The notes beneath the pieces were generated by a model. The model was not told the DNA's origin. It searched no databases and was given only the letters and a program-made list of their open reading frames with translations. Of a stretch of DNA of 64,000 nt, positions 45,641 to 52,292 are shown one piece after another. Within the stretch, counting starts at the first letter, position 1, and every line of letters begins with the position of its first letter. The translations under genes and the position numbers were made by a program. The DNA comes from Pseudomonas sp. MRSN 12121 (GTDB lineage: Bacteria; Pseudomonadota; Gammaproteobacteria; Pseudomonadales; Pseudomonadaceae), in the NCBI RefSeq assembly GCF_000931465.1, contig NZ_CP010892.1, positions 5,665,388 through 5,729,387 of the forward strand, written 5' to 3'.

Positions 45641-46536
45641 TGCCGCAGCCCCAGCTTGTCGACCCAGGCGTAGATCTCGGTGAAGCGCTGGTCATTGAGC
45701 CGGGCGTTGTGTTCCGAGCGCCAGACCTCCTCGATCTTCGCCTTGTCGTCCATCGCGATCGGGAACTCGAACGAGGTGTGCCGGGCGATTTCCGGGTTGT
45801 AGGTGAACATGTCGATCAACGCCGGAATGATCCGGCGGCTCATGGCCTTCACCTGGGCGATGGATTCCGGGCTGGCCGTTTCGAAGAACGACTCGCTGAT
45901 CCAGCGGCCAAAGGCGATGTGCCGGGCCTCGTCATGGTGATGCTCGCGGAACAGGGTGCGGGTCATGGGCTCGATGCCGGCGCCCTGGGAGGTGTGCATC
46001 GCACCCATTTCCGCGACCCACTCGATCAGCAGGGTGAACAGCACGCCCACCGCCGGTTCCATCTTCGGCAGCGTCTCGGTGAGCAGCTCGTAGAGCCCCA
46101 CCGGCGGATTCCATATCTGCAGGCCGGCCTTGGCCATGAAGCGCTTGAACGTCAGGGTATGCACGATCTCCTCCTTGGAGAAGATCATCAGGTACTCCTG
46201 CAGGTCCTGGGAGATGCGGTCATGGAACTGGGTGACATAGCCCATGTACAGCGGCGGGATGGTCTGCTCCAGCCAGATGAACATGGAGATGTCGCGACCG
46301 GTCTCCAGCCAGGCCAGCTCCAGCTTCTGCGCCTCGCTCAGGCCTTCGCAGAAACGCGTGCCGCTGATCCACAGATGGTCGGGGTTCTTCGGGTACTGGC
46401 TGCGATCGACTTCCTGGTCCCAGGGCAGTACGGTCGCGTGGTCCATGGTCTTGTGGTGCGAGACTTCGCTCAGCTTGCGGACCTTGGATTCTCTTGCTTC
46501 TGAAATGGCGAGCACACTATTGATCAGCGCGGACAT
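45637..46536 (-). CDS. AurF-like diiron oxygenase
   Basis: The 299-residue all-helical protein matches the p-aminobenzoate N-oxygenase (AurF) family. The seven metal-ligand positions can be proposed: Glu90, Glu123 and His126 (in EEIVH), Glu172 or 176, His199, Glu203 and His206 (in HHHDEARH). AurF and CmlI oxidise aryl-amines to nitro groups, but this operon has no gene that would make or load an amine, so an acyl-chain oxygenase or desaturase activity is also possible. It lies 36 bases after the acyl carrier gene. Confidence 0.88.
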   Translation of the reverse strand: MSALINSVLAISEARESKVRKLSEVSHHKTMDHATVLPWDQEVDRSQYPKNPDHLWISGTRFCEGLSEAQKLELAWLETGRDISMFIWLEQTIPPLYMGYVTQFHDRISQDLQEYLMIFSKEEIVHTLTFKRFMAKAGLQIWNPPVGLYELLTETLPKMEPAVGVLFTLLIEWVAEMGAMHTSQGAGIEPMTRTLFREHHHDEARHIAFGRWISESFFETASPESIAQVKAMSRRIIPALIDMFTYNPEIARHTSFEFPIAMDDKAKIEEVWRSEHNARLNDQRFTEIYAWVDKLGLRQ

Positions 46537-46572
46537 TCCCTTGCTCCTATGCGTAACGGTGGACCTGCCCGA

Positions 46573-46839
46573 TCAGGCAGGTACGGCGGCCGATTCCTTG
46601 AGCTCGACCACGAACTCGCACAACTGGCGCAGCGTGGCGATCTTGCGGCTGACGAATGAATCGGGGTCCAGCGCCACGCCGATCTTCTTCTGCACCACGA
46701 CCTGCATCTCGACGAAATCCAGGCTGTCGAACTCCATCGACTCGATGTTGGTATCGAGGGTCACGGCGTCTTCGTCGACATCCTTGAGTTCCAGGATCAG
46801 CTCGCGAACTACGGCGAATACATGCTCTACGGTGGTCAT
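46573..46839 (-). CDS. Acyl carrier protein
   Basis: The 88-residue acidic carrier has the phosphopantetheine site Ser39 in MEFDSLDFVE. The flanking residues differ from the housekeeping AcpP (LGADSLD), which suggests a dedicated carrier. The true start is the ATG at 46839 with AAGGAG before it and a 4-base overlap with the dehydratase stop; a much longer reading of the same frame runs back through the dehydratase gene and is spurious. Confidence 0.93.
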   Translation of the reverse strand: MTTVEHVFAVVRELILELKDVDEDAVTLDTNIESMEFDSLDFVEMQVVVQKKIGVALDPDSFVSRKIATLRQLCEFVVELKESAAVPA

Positions 46840-47642
46840 TGCATAACTCCTTGGGAGGTTGGGAGGGCCTTTATCATCAGCCCCAGGGTGATGGTCATTA
46901 CGTGGCGATCGCTGACGTGCACCCCCAGATCGAGGGTGCCCACGGCCTTGCCCGGGCTTTCGATCAGGTGGATGTTGTCGATCTCGCAGCGAATATCGGC
47001 CTGCAGTTCGCCCAGGGAACGCAGCGACGTGCAGAAGGTGATCTGGTGGCTGGTCTGCACCACCAGATGGTCGGCCAGGTCCTCGAGCCGCCCTGGCCGC
47101 GGCCGCTGGCTGAATTGCGGCGACAGGCAATCGAAGATCACGCCCAGCTGGGTGCGAATGAAGTGGGAAAAGACCAGCGCATCGAGCGCGACCCAGTCAT
47201 CGAAGCCCCGCCCCAGGTCGTCGCGAAAGCGGGCGAGCCAGGCCATCACCTCCTCGCGCGCCAGCAGGAAGCCCGGGGTCGTGGAAGACCAGACCGGAGC
47301 CTCGACGGCGCGTACATGGCCGATGACGTGTTCACTGCCGCCGTCGCTGGAATGCAGCTTGAACCCGGTGCTGTCGCTGCGCTCGCGGGTCGACAGGGCG
47401 ACCGTGCTGTCGCGCAGCACCGGCGCCTTGAGCAGCGCCTTGAACTGCATCCAGTCCTGGGCCAGCGCCTGTGCCACCCGGCCCATGCGGTGCTTGACCG
47501 GCAGCAGCGCCAGCATGCCGTGCACCACCACATCGGCGGCGTCCATGCGGCGGGCCGCCTCGAGGTCGAAATGAATCGGGTTGCGATCGCCGGAGAGGCC
47601 GGCCCAGGCCTCGATCTGCTCGGCTCCGAATTGCAGCTGCAT
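46836..47642 (-). CDS. MaoC-like hotdog dehydratase
   Basis: The 268-residue product starts with a MaoC-type hydratase motif, SGDRNPIHFD followed by VVVHGM (residues 17-43), with the catalytic Asp19 and His24. The rest could be a second, inactive hotdog. The likely reaction is dehydration of a 3-hydroxyacyl-ACP. It lies 2 bases after the ketosynthase gene and overlaps the carrier gene by 4 bases. Confidence 0.87.
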   Translation of the reverse strand: MQLQFGAEQIEAWAGLSGDRNPIHFDLEAARRMDAADVVVHGMLALLPVKHRMGRVAQALAQDWMQFKALLKAPVLRDSTVALSTRERSDSTGFKLHSSDGGSEHVIGHVRAVEAPVWSSTTPGFLLAREEVMAWLARFRDDLGRGFDDWVALDALVFSHFIRTQLGVIFDCLSPQFSQRPRPGRLEDLADHLVVQTSHQITFCTSLRSLGELQADIRCEIDNIHLIESPGKAVGTLDLGVHVSDRHVMTITLGLMIKALPTSQGVMQ

Positions 47643-47644
47643 GA

Positions 47645-48913
47645 TCAGACCACCTTGCGCAGCATGATGCCGGCGTTGGCGCCACCGAAGCCGAAGCTCA
47701 GGTTCAGCACGTTCTCCAGGGTCTGCCCATGCAGGTGCTCGTTGGGCACGTAATTGAGGTCGCAGTCAGGGTCGGCCTCGTCCATGTGGATGGTCGCCGG
47801 AATCGTGCCGCGGGCCATGGCCTTGAGGCAGAAGATCGCCTCCATGGACCCGGCGGCGCCGATCAGGTGGCCGGTATAGGACTTGGTGCTGGACATCGGA
47901 ATGCCGTAGGCAGCGTCCCCCAGGGCCAGCTTGACCGAGCGGGTTTCGTTGACATCGTTGAGCGGCGTCGAAGTGCCGTGCAGGTTGACGTAGTCGATCT
48001 GCGATGCCTCTACGCCGGCCTGGCGGCAGACGTCATTGATCACCCGTACCCGGGCCTGCATGTCTTCGGCCGGGGCCGTCATGTCGTAGGCGTCCGAATA
48101 GTTGGCGTAGCCGGTGATCTCGCCCAGGATCTTCGCGCCCCGCGCCCGGGCCAGCTCATAGTCTTCCAGGCACAGCACCGCCGCGCCCTCGGAGAGCACG
48201 AAGCCGCTGCGGCCCTTGCTGAACGGGCAGCAGGCCAGGCGTGGGTTTTCCTGTTCCTTGGTCAGGGCCTGGATCACATCCACCGACCAGACGTTGAACT
48301 GCTCCTTCAGGGATTCGCTGCCGCCGGCGATCATCACCTGGGCGCGGCCGCTGCGGATCGCTTCGTAAGCCTCGCCGATGGCGATGGTGCCGGTGGCGCA
48401 GGCCGCCACCGGGCTGTTCTGGATACCGCGCATGTTCCAGTTCATGGTGATGCCGGCGGTGGCGGCATTGCACATCGACATGACGGTGGCGAACGAGGTG
48501 GAAATGCCCTGCTCGCGATATTCGTTGTTGTTGCAGTTGGCGGTGTCCAGGCCACCCCAGCCGGTGCCCAGGATCACCCCGCGATCGAAGGGCGAGACGA
48601 TCTCGTCCAGCGGCGTGTCGCCAAACGCCATGTGGATCGCCTCATGGGTGGCCACCAGGCTGTACTTGGCGAACAGCGGCAACATCTTGGAGATCTTTTT
48701 CGAAAACGGCCGCATCGCCTCACGACCGAAATCGTCGATGAAGCCGAAGTAACGCGCATGGATGCTCGGATCGTCGAAGCGGTGCTGACGGTAGCCGACC
48801 TGGTAATCCATCATCGCGTCCCAGATGGCGTTGACATTCTGGCCGAGCGAGCAAATGGCGCCATAACCGGTTACAACGACCCGGCGCGGAGCTGAAGAAG
48901 CGGGCTTTTCCAT
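47645..48913 (-). CDS. FabF-like beta-ketoacyl-ACP synthase
   Basis: The 422-residue condensing enzyme has the complete triad: Cys172 (VAACATGT), His312 (LHGTSTPLND) and His349 (KSYTGHLIGAAG). There is no chain-length-factor partner, no acyltransferase and no ligase in the operon, so malonyl-ACP and starter probably come from primary metabolism. This is the first gene of the operon. The ATG at 48913 is preceded by GGAAG; that Shine-Dalgarno sits inside a full RsmA/E consensus match. Confidence 0.93.
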   Translation of the reverse strand: MEKPASSAPRRVVVTGYGAICSLGQNVNAIWDAMMDYQVGYRQHRFDDPSIHARYFGFIDDFGREAMRPFSKKISKMLPLFAKYSLVATHEAIHMAFGDTPLDEIVSPFDRGVILGTGWGGLDTANCNNNEYREQGISTSFATVMSMCNAATAGITMNWNMRGIQNSPVAACATGTIAIGEAYEAIRSGRAQVMIAGGSESLKEQFNVWSVDVIQALTKEQENPRLACCPFSKGRSGFVLSEGAAVLCLEDYELARARGAKILGEITGYANYSDAYDMTAPAEDMQARVRVINDVCRQAGVEASQIDYVNLHGTSTPLNDVNETRSVKLALGDAAYGIPMSSTKSYTGHLIGAAGSMEAIFCLKAMARGTIPATIHMDEADPDCDLNYVPNEHLHGQTLENVLNLSFGFGGANAGIMLRKVV

Positions 48914-48915
48914 GA

Positions 48916-48925
48916 TCTTCCCTGT
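48916..48925 (-). promoter_or_regulatory. RsmA/E-type site over the ketosynthase Shine-Dalgarno
   Basis: The minus-strand sequence ACAGGGAAGA fits the RsmA/RsmE consensus (A/U)CANGGANG(U/A) at every position. It starts 12 bases and ends 2 bases before the ATG and contains the Shine-Dalgarno, where Rsm proteins typically block translation. Confidence 0.6.
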
Positions 48926-49148
48926 TTCGATGTCTTGGCTGGAGATGCCACGCAGCCTGAAGAAGCCTGTTCCAGAGGCCCGCACTGTCAGTGGCATGTT
49001 CGGCGATAAAGCAAGTGGTGGCATTCGCAAGTACCGGCCATGACGTCTAGTTGAAACTCGTTCAACATTGAAGAATGCATCGCGGCGACCTCGAATAGGC
49101 CTTAACCACCGGCGGGCATAAGTTGTCGTAATTGCCCGGGACCGACAA

Positions 49149-49164
49149 CTGTATCTAGGTACAG
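49149..49164. promoter_or_regulatory. Lux box 1 (perfect arms)
   Basis: CTGTATCTAGGTACAG: the 5-base arms CTGTA and TACAG are perfect inverted repeats around 6 bases, matching the LuxR-family operator layout. It lies 236 bases before the ketosynthase start and 189 before luxI; no convincing -10 was found at the expected distance for the operon. Confidence 0.7.
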
Positions 49165-49205
49165 ATCAGCGCAGACTTAACAATTTCAAACAACGCCAGC
49201 GGCGA

Positions 49206-49249
49206 CTACACCTAAGTACAGGTTGCCGCAGAGCGCAGATTGATAAACT
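49206..49249 (+). promoter_or_regulatory. Lux box 2 and luxI promoter
   Basis: CTACACCTAAGTACAG (49206-49221) is an imperfect lux box. TAAACT at 49244-49249 sits where a -10 is expected if the box is centred near -42.5, the usual LuxR activation position. Initiation is predicted near 49256. Confidence 0.6.
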
Positions 49250-49313
49250 AACAACAGTCATGCGATTGACTTTCTCGCGCCTGGATTCCCCATCTAGCGC
49301 AGCCCTTCACTTA

Positions 49314-49325
49314 GTACTTAAGTAC
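49314..49325. repeat. 12-base palindrome in the luxI leader
   Basis: GTACTTAAGTAC is a perfect palindrome 28 bases before the luxI ATG, downstream of the predicted transcription start. It could be an extra operator; it shares the TTA(A/G)G core with lux box 2. Confidence 0.4.
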
Positions 49326-49331
49326 CACTTC

Positions 49332-49341
49332 TCACGGAAGA
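49332..49341 (+). promoter_or_regulatory. RsmA/E-type site over the luxI Shine-Dalgarno
   Basis: TCACGGAAGA matches (A/U)CANGGANG(U/A) at all positions and includes the GGAAG ribosome site of luxI, 11 bases before the ATG. It suggests Gac/Rsm control of AHL synthesis. Confidence 0.6.
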
Positions 49342-49352
49342 GACTTAGCCAC

Positions 49353-50021
49353 ATGAAATCTATCGAGTTTCACGCACTGGCCTACAGTGCGACACCCCAT
49401 GCCTGGGTTTCAGACTTGTATGGTTTGCGTAAAGAAGTATTCGCCGATCGTTTAAATTGGAAAGTGAATATAAACAACGGCATCGAATTCGATGAATACG
49501 ACAACGAGCGGACCACCTACCTGATCGGCACCTGGGACAACATCCCGCTGGCCGGTCTGCGCCTGATCAACACCCTGGACCCGTATATGGTCGAAGGCCC
49601 CTTCCGGGACTTTTTCCGTTGCCAGCCGCCCAAGCAGGCGCTGATGGCCGAGTCCAGCCGCTTTTTCGTCGACAAGACCCGCTCGCGCCAACTCGGCCTG
49701 GCCTCGGTGCCGCTGACCGAAATGCTGCTGTTGTGCATGCACAACCATGCCGCGGGCAGCGGCCTGGAGTCGATCATCACGGTGGTCAGTGCCGCCATGG
49801 GGCGGATCGTGCGCAACGCCGGCTGGCACTACGAGGTGCTGGACAGCGGCGAAGCCTCGCCGGGGGAAAAGGTGCTCTTGCTGGACATGCCGGTAAACGA
49901 GCTCAACCGTCAGCGGCTGCTGGCCGGCATTGCGCGCAAGCATCCACTGTCGCCCCGCCAGGCCAGCCAGTGGCCACACCGCCTGCTGCCCCTCGACGAA
50001 CCCCGGCGGATCAGCGCCTGA
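49353..50021 (+). CDS. LuxI-family acyl-homoserine-lactone synthase
   Basis: The 222-residue enzyme makes an AHL signal from acyl-ACP and S-adenosylmethionine. The invariant LuxI residues are present: Arg26, Phe30, Trp36, Asp47, Asp50, Arg70, Glu100 and Arg103. The sequence does not resemble PhzI, so this is one of the other AHL systems. P. chlororaphis strains carry additional pairs named csa and aur; I cannot assign one from sequence memory. The acyl chain of the signal cannot be predicted. It ends exactly where the convergent luxR gene ends. Confidence 0.94.
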   Translation: MKSIEFHALAYSATPHAWVSDLYGLRKEVFADRLNWKVNINNGIEFDEYDNERTTYLIGTWDNIPLAGLRLINTLDPYMVEGPFRDFFRCQPPKQALMAESSRFFVDKTRSRQLGLASVPLTEMLLLCMHNHAAGSGLESIITVVSAAMGRIVRNAGWHYEVLDSGEASPGEKVLLLDMPVNELNRQRLLAGIARKHPLSPRQASQWPHRLLPLDEPRRISA

Positions 50022-50750
50022 TCAGAGAATGCCCTGGCGCTGCGCCTCGTAGACCGCCTGCTTGGCATTGCAGACCTGCAGCTTCTCGGAAATGTTGGAC
50101 ATGTGAAACTTCACGGTACGCTCGGAAATCGCGCACATCAGCGCGATTTCCCGGTAGACCTTGCCCATCATCACCAGCTTGAGCACCCCCAGCTCCCTGG
50201 CCGAAAGCGGACCGTTCTGCGACTCGGGAAACAGTTCGTCCACCGTGCGCAGGCTCAACAGCCGTCCGTGAAAGCGGATCAGGGCCATCTGGATCTGCCC
50301 TTGCTGGTCAGCCATGCGCCGCTCGAAATCGGCTTGCTGGCCGCTATCGCAAAGGCTCAGGGAACTGAACATGCCGCCGGCGTCATGCAGGGTAAAGGTG
50401 GCGCCGAAACAGATCCGGTACTGGCTGGAACGGCGAAACAGCTCCAGGCCCTTGTCGTTGCCACACGCCTGGAGGGCATCGCTCCAGGCAAAGGGCGCAC
50501 AACTTTTAAGGCCGTGATGAATGATCGGATCGATCAGATGATAGTTGGCATTCTTATAGGCCTTGAGCCAGCGCGAGGGATAGTTGGAAACAATAAGCGG
50601 GGTCACTTCCCGGTTTTTAGGCGCGGCAAAATAGGCATAACTTAGTCCCTGCACGTCACCGAGCAGCTTTTCAAGTTCTAATTGCAAACAGACGTTTGAT
50701 TGACTCTCATCGGCGACGATAAAGTCTGAGTATTTAAGTCGACTATCCAT
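50022..50750 (-). CDS. LuxR-family AHL-responsive regulator
   Basis: The 242-residue product has an AHL-binding domain with the conserved Trp61, Tyr65, Asp74, Pro75, Trp89 and Gly116. A C-terminal LuxR helix-turn-helix (about 180-240, LSARELGVLKLVMMG and SERTVKFHMSNISEKL) follows. It is the probable receptor for the adjacent synthase and the factor that binds the lux boxes. It is convergent with luxI with no bases between the stop codons. Confidence 0.94.
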   Translation of the reverse strand: MDSRLKYSDFIVADESQSNVCLQLELEKLLGDVQGLSYAYFAAPKNREVTPLIVSNYPSRWLKAYKNANYHLIDPIIHHGLKSCAPFAWSDALQACGNDKGLELFRRSSQYRICFGATFTLHDAGGMFSSLSLCDSGQQADFERRMADQQGQIQMALIRFHGRLLSLRTVDELFPESQNGPLSARELGVLKLVMMGKVYREIALMCAISERTVKFHMSNISEKLQVCNAKQAVYEAQRQGIL

Positions 50751-51145
50751 GTCATGAACTCATTGTCTTTTAGGATTACTTCGCCACTGCGACGACGGCG
50801 AAGATAATGCAAGATTTTTTATTATGTCCGATCGGGTAATAATGGCGCGGACGTACCAATTAGTTAACGGGATACGCCGACGAAATATCTTCAAGCATGG
50901 TCAAAGGGAAATCAAGTGAACGCATTGTACGGCTTTAGTTGTACTTGCGAGGAAGTATACAGAGCTATTTGTGATGTTTTTTTGACGACGAAATAAAGCC
51001 ACTCGTTATTTATTCGCGGCCACGTCGAACAAGTATCAAAGCCAGCGCTCTAGCCCGGTCGTGACAGGCAATGCCCCAGCCAGGGCCGGCATCTTGCCTG
51101 TCACGCTTCGCGAAACCGGCCCCGGCGGCAGGAGACCGCCCCCGG
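50751..51145. other. Gene-free spacer upstream of luxR and downstream of ogt
   Basis: The 395 bases are AT-rich up to about 51010. CTTCGCC (50779-50785) and GGCGAAG (50797-50803) form a small hairpin near the luxR promoter side. No credible gene, lux box or promoter was recognised. The last part holds the hairpin listed at 51061-51104. Confidence 0.6.
51061..51104. repeat. Hairpin downstream of ogt
   Basis: GTGACAGGCAA (51061-51071) and TTGCCTGTCAC (51094-51104) are perfect inverted 11-mers, with TGCC/GGCA continuing the stem after a 2-base bulge. No U-run follows on either strand, so it may be a Rho-assisted or stabilising 3' structure for ogt. Confidence 0.65.
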
Positions 51146-51646
51146 CTAGAACGTGAGCGGCAACGTCTGCTCGCCTTCCAGCGCCAGCAGGTACTGCTTG
51201 GCCTGCAGCCCGCCGGCAAAGCCGGTCAGGCTGCCGGAGGCGCCGATCACCCGATGGCAGGGAGCGATGATCGAGATCGGATTCCGGCCGTTGGCCGCCC
51301 CCACCGCACGCACGGCCCTGGGGCTGCCGACCTGTACGGCAATCTGGCTGTAGCTGCGGGTTTCACCGAAGGGAATGGTCAACAGCGCCTGCCAGACCTT
51401 GCGCTGGAACTCGGTGCCGACAAAATCCAGCGCCAGGTCGAAACGCTCGCGGCTACCGGCAAAGTACTCGTTGAGTTGCCGCTCGGTTTCCAGCAGGACC
51501 GGATGATCCTCGGCCGCTTGCAGCGGGCCGAGACGCACCCGGTTCTCGCGTTCGCTTTCCCAGAGAATCGCGGCGAGCTTCGCGCCTCGGGCCACCAGGG
51601 TCAGTTGGCCGACAGGCGAGTTCATCAATTTGAATACGCAGGACAT
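51146..51646 (-). CDS. ogt: O6-alkylguanine-DNA alkyltransferase Ogt
   Basis: This 166-residue suicide repair protein transfers alkyl groups from O6-guanine or O4-thymine to its own cysteine. The acceptor motif PCHRVI (in IIAPCHRVIGASG) and the helix-turn-helix arginine region (SPRAVRAVGAANGRNP) are present. There is no N-terminal AdaA domain, so it is the constitutive Ogt type. It stands alone, flanked by long hairpins. Confidence 0.95.
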   Translation of the reverse strand: MSCVFKLMNSPVGQLTLVARGAKLAAILWESERENRVRLGPLQAAEDHPVLLETERQLNEYFAGSRERFDLALDFVGTEFQRKVWQALLTIPFGETRSYSQIAVQVGSPRAVRAVGAANGRNPISIIAPCHRVIGASGSLTGFAGGLQAKQYLLALEGEQTLPLTF

Positions 51647-51734
51647 GCTAGGTCTCCTTCAATCCGCCAAGGAAATCGGGCCCGCAACCTTGCGGTTGGT
51701 CAGCCTTTCCTCAGTACGCCCTCACTGTAATCCC

Positions 51735-51774
51735 GGGTTCGAGCGCAAGAACCTCGTTTCTTGCGCTCGAACCC
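51735..51774. repeat. 17-bp perfect hairpin upstream of ogt
   Basis: Positions 51735-51751 and 51758-51774 are perfect inverted repeats around a 6-base loop; the arm begins GGGTTCGAGCGC. There is no U-tract. It lies between the small gene at 51802 (minus strand) and ogt and may end that transcript. Confidence 0.75.
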
Positions 51775-51801
51775 GCACCATGCGCGGGCGCGGCGCCGAG
51801 G

Positions 51802-52062
51802 CTAGTTATCCTCTTCGATCAGGTAGCAATTGTCACTGCCGCTGCGCCGCCCATGAGGGTCGACGATAAGCGCCCCGCGGCCGTTGCCGCATTCGAGCAA
51901 GGGCACCGGCGACAATTCCCGCTGCTGGTCGATGCGCGCGTTGAAGCGAACGATATAGACGCCCAGGGCGATCGATACAGCGAGAATCAGCACCAGGCAC
52001 AGCACCAATTGATCGCCATAACCGACGCCGCGGCCGGGGTCGTCAGAATGCCGGGGGAACAT
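51802..52062 (-). CDS. Small single-span membrane protein
   Basis: The 86-residue product has one hydrophobic segment (about 18-41, GDQLVLCLVLILAVSIALGVYIV). A short polar domain with two cysteines (LLECGNGR and SDNCYL) follows. I do not recognise a family. It overlaps the small lipoprotein gene upstream by 20 bases and is divergent from the two-component system, which may control it. Confidence 0.55.
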   Translation of the reverse strand: MFPRHSDDPGRGVGYGDQLVLCLVLILAVSIALGVYIVRFNARIDQQRELSPVPLLECGNGRGALIVDPHGRRSGSDNCYLIEEDN

Positions 52063-52225
52063 GATCCGCCCCCGTCCGGCCGACGTCTTGTCCGATCAGG
52101 AACCAGCTCAGGGACCCTCCTGCCCCCAAGCGCGGCAATGGTGTCCTGGAGGGCAGGACACAAGCCATCAGGCCGAAAAGGATCAGGACCAGCAGAGTGC
52201 CCTTGATCAGCGAAGACAGGTTCAT
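52043..52225 (-). CDS. Small putative lipoprotein
   Basis: The 60-residue reading from MNLSSLIKG has a hydrophobic signal and a lipobox-like LMAC (Cys22), then a short Pro/Gly-rich tail. The ribosome site is weak. It precedes and overlaps the small membrane protein gene and faces the response regulator gene. Small secreted products next to a sensor kinase are often targets or modulators of it, but this is inference. Confidence 0.45.
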   Translation of the reverse strand: MNLSSLIKGTLLVLILFGLMACVLPSRTPLPRLGAGGSLSWFLIGQDVGRTGADHVPPAF

Positions 52226-52276
52226 AGCGGCATCACGCTCTGGATTGGGAAGAGCCGCCAGCCTAGAGAACGCCGG

Positions 52277-52292
52277 GTTAACACCAGGTAAA
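52277..52292. promoter_or_regulatory. Candidate direct-repeat operator for the response regulator
   Basis: GTTAA (52277-52281) and GTAAA (52288-52292) are spaced 11 bases start to start. This resembles CpxR/PhoP-type direct repeats bound by OmpR-family regulators. It lies in the divergent region between the small lipoprotein gene and the response regulator. Confidence 0.4.

Larger units (their letters stand above)
48914..49352. promoter_or_regulatory. Divergent control region between the ketosynthase operon and luxI
   Basis: This 439-base region has no gene and is visibly AT-richer than its surroundings. It holds two lux-box-like palindromes, a matching -10 for luxI, a 12-base palindrome in the luxI leader and RsmA/E-like sites next to both start codons. 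An in-frame ATG at 49260 would extend LuxI by 31 residues but lacks a ribosome site. Confidence 0.8.

Noticed and set aside
38871..48913. Polyyne, arylpolyene or dialkylresorcinol cluster
   Set aside because: Polyyne clusters need a fatty acyl-AMP ligase and several membrane desaturases, arylpolyene clusters have an ammonia-lyase or ligase and multiple ketosynthases, and dialkylresorcinol needs DarA/DarB; none is present.
49353..50750. Assignment of the LuxI/LuxR pair as PhzI/PhzR
   Set aside because: No phenazine genes are nearby and the LuxI N-terminus does not resemble PhzI as I remember it.
51735..51774. tRNA gene or attachment site suggested by GGTTCGAGC
   Set aside because: The motif lies in a simple 17-bp hairpin; no acceptor, D or anticodon arm can be drawn around it.
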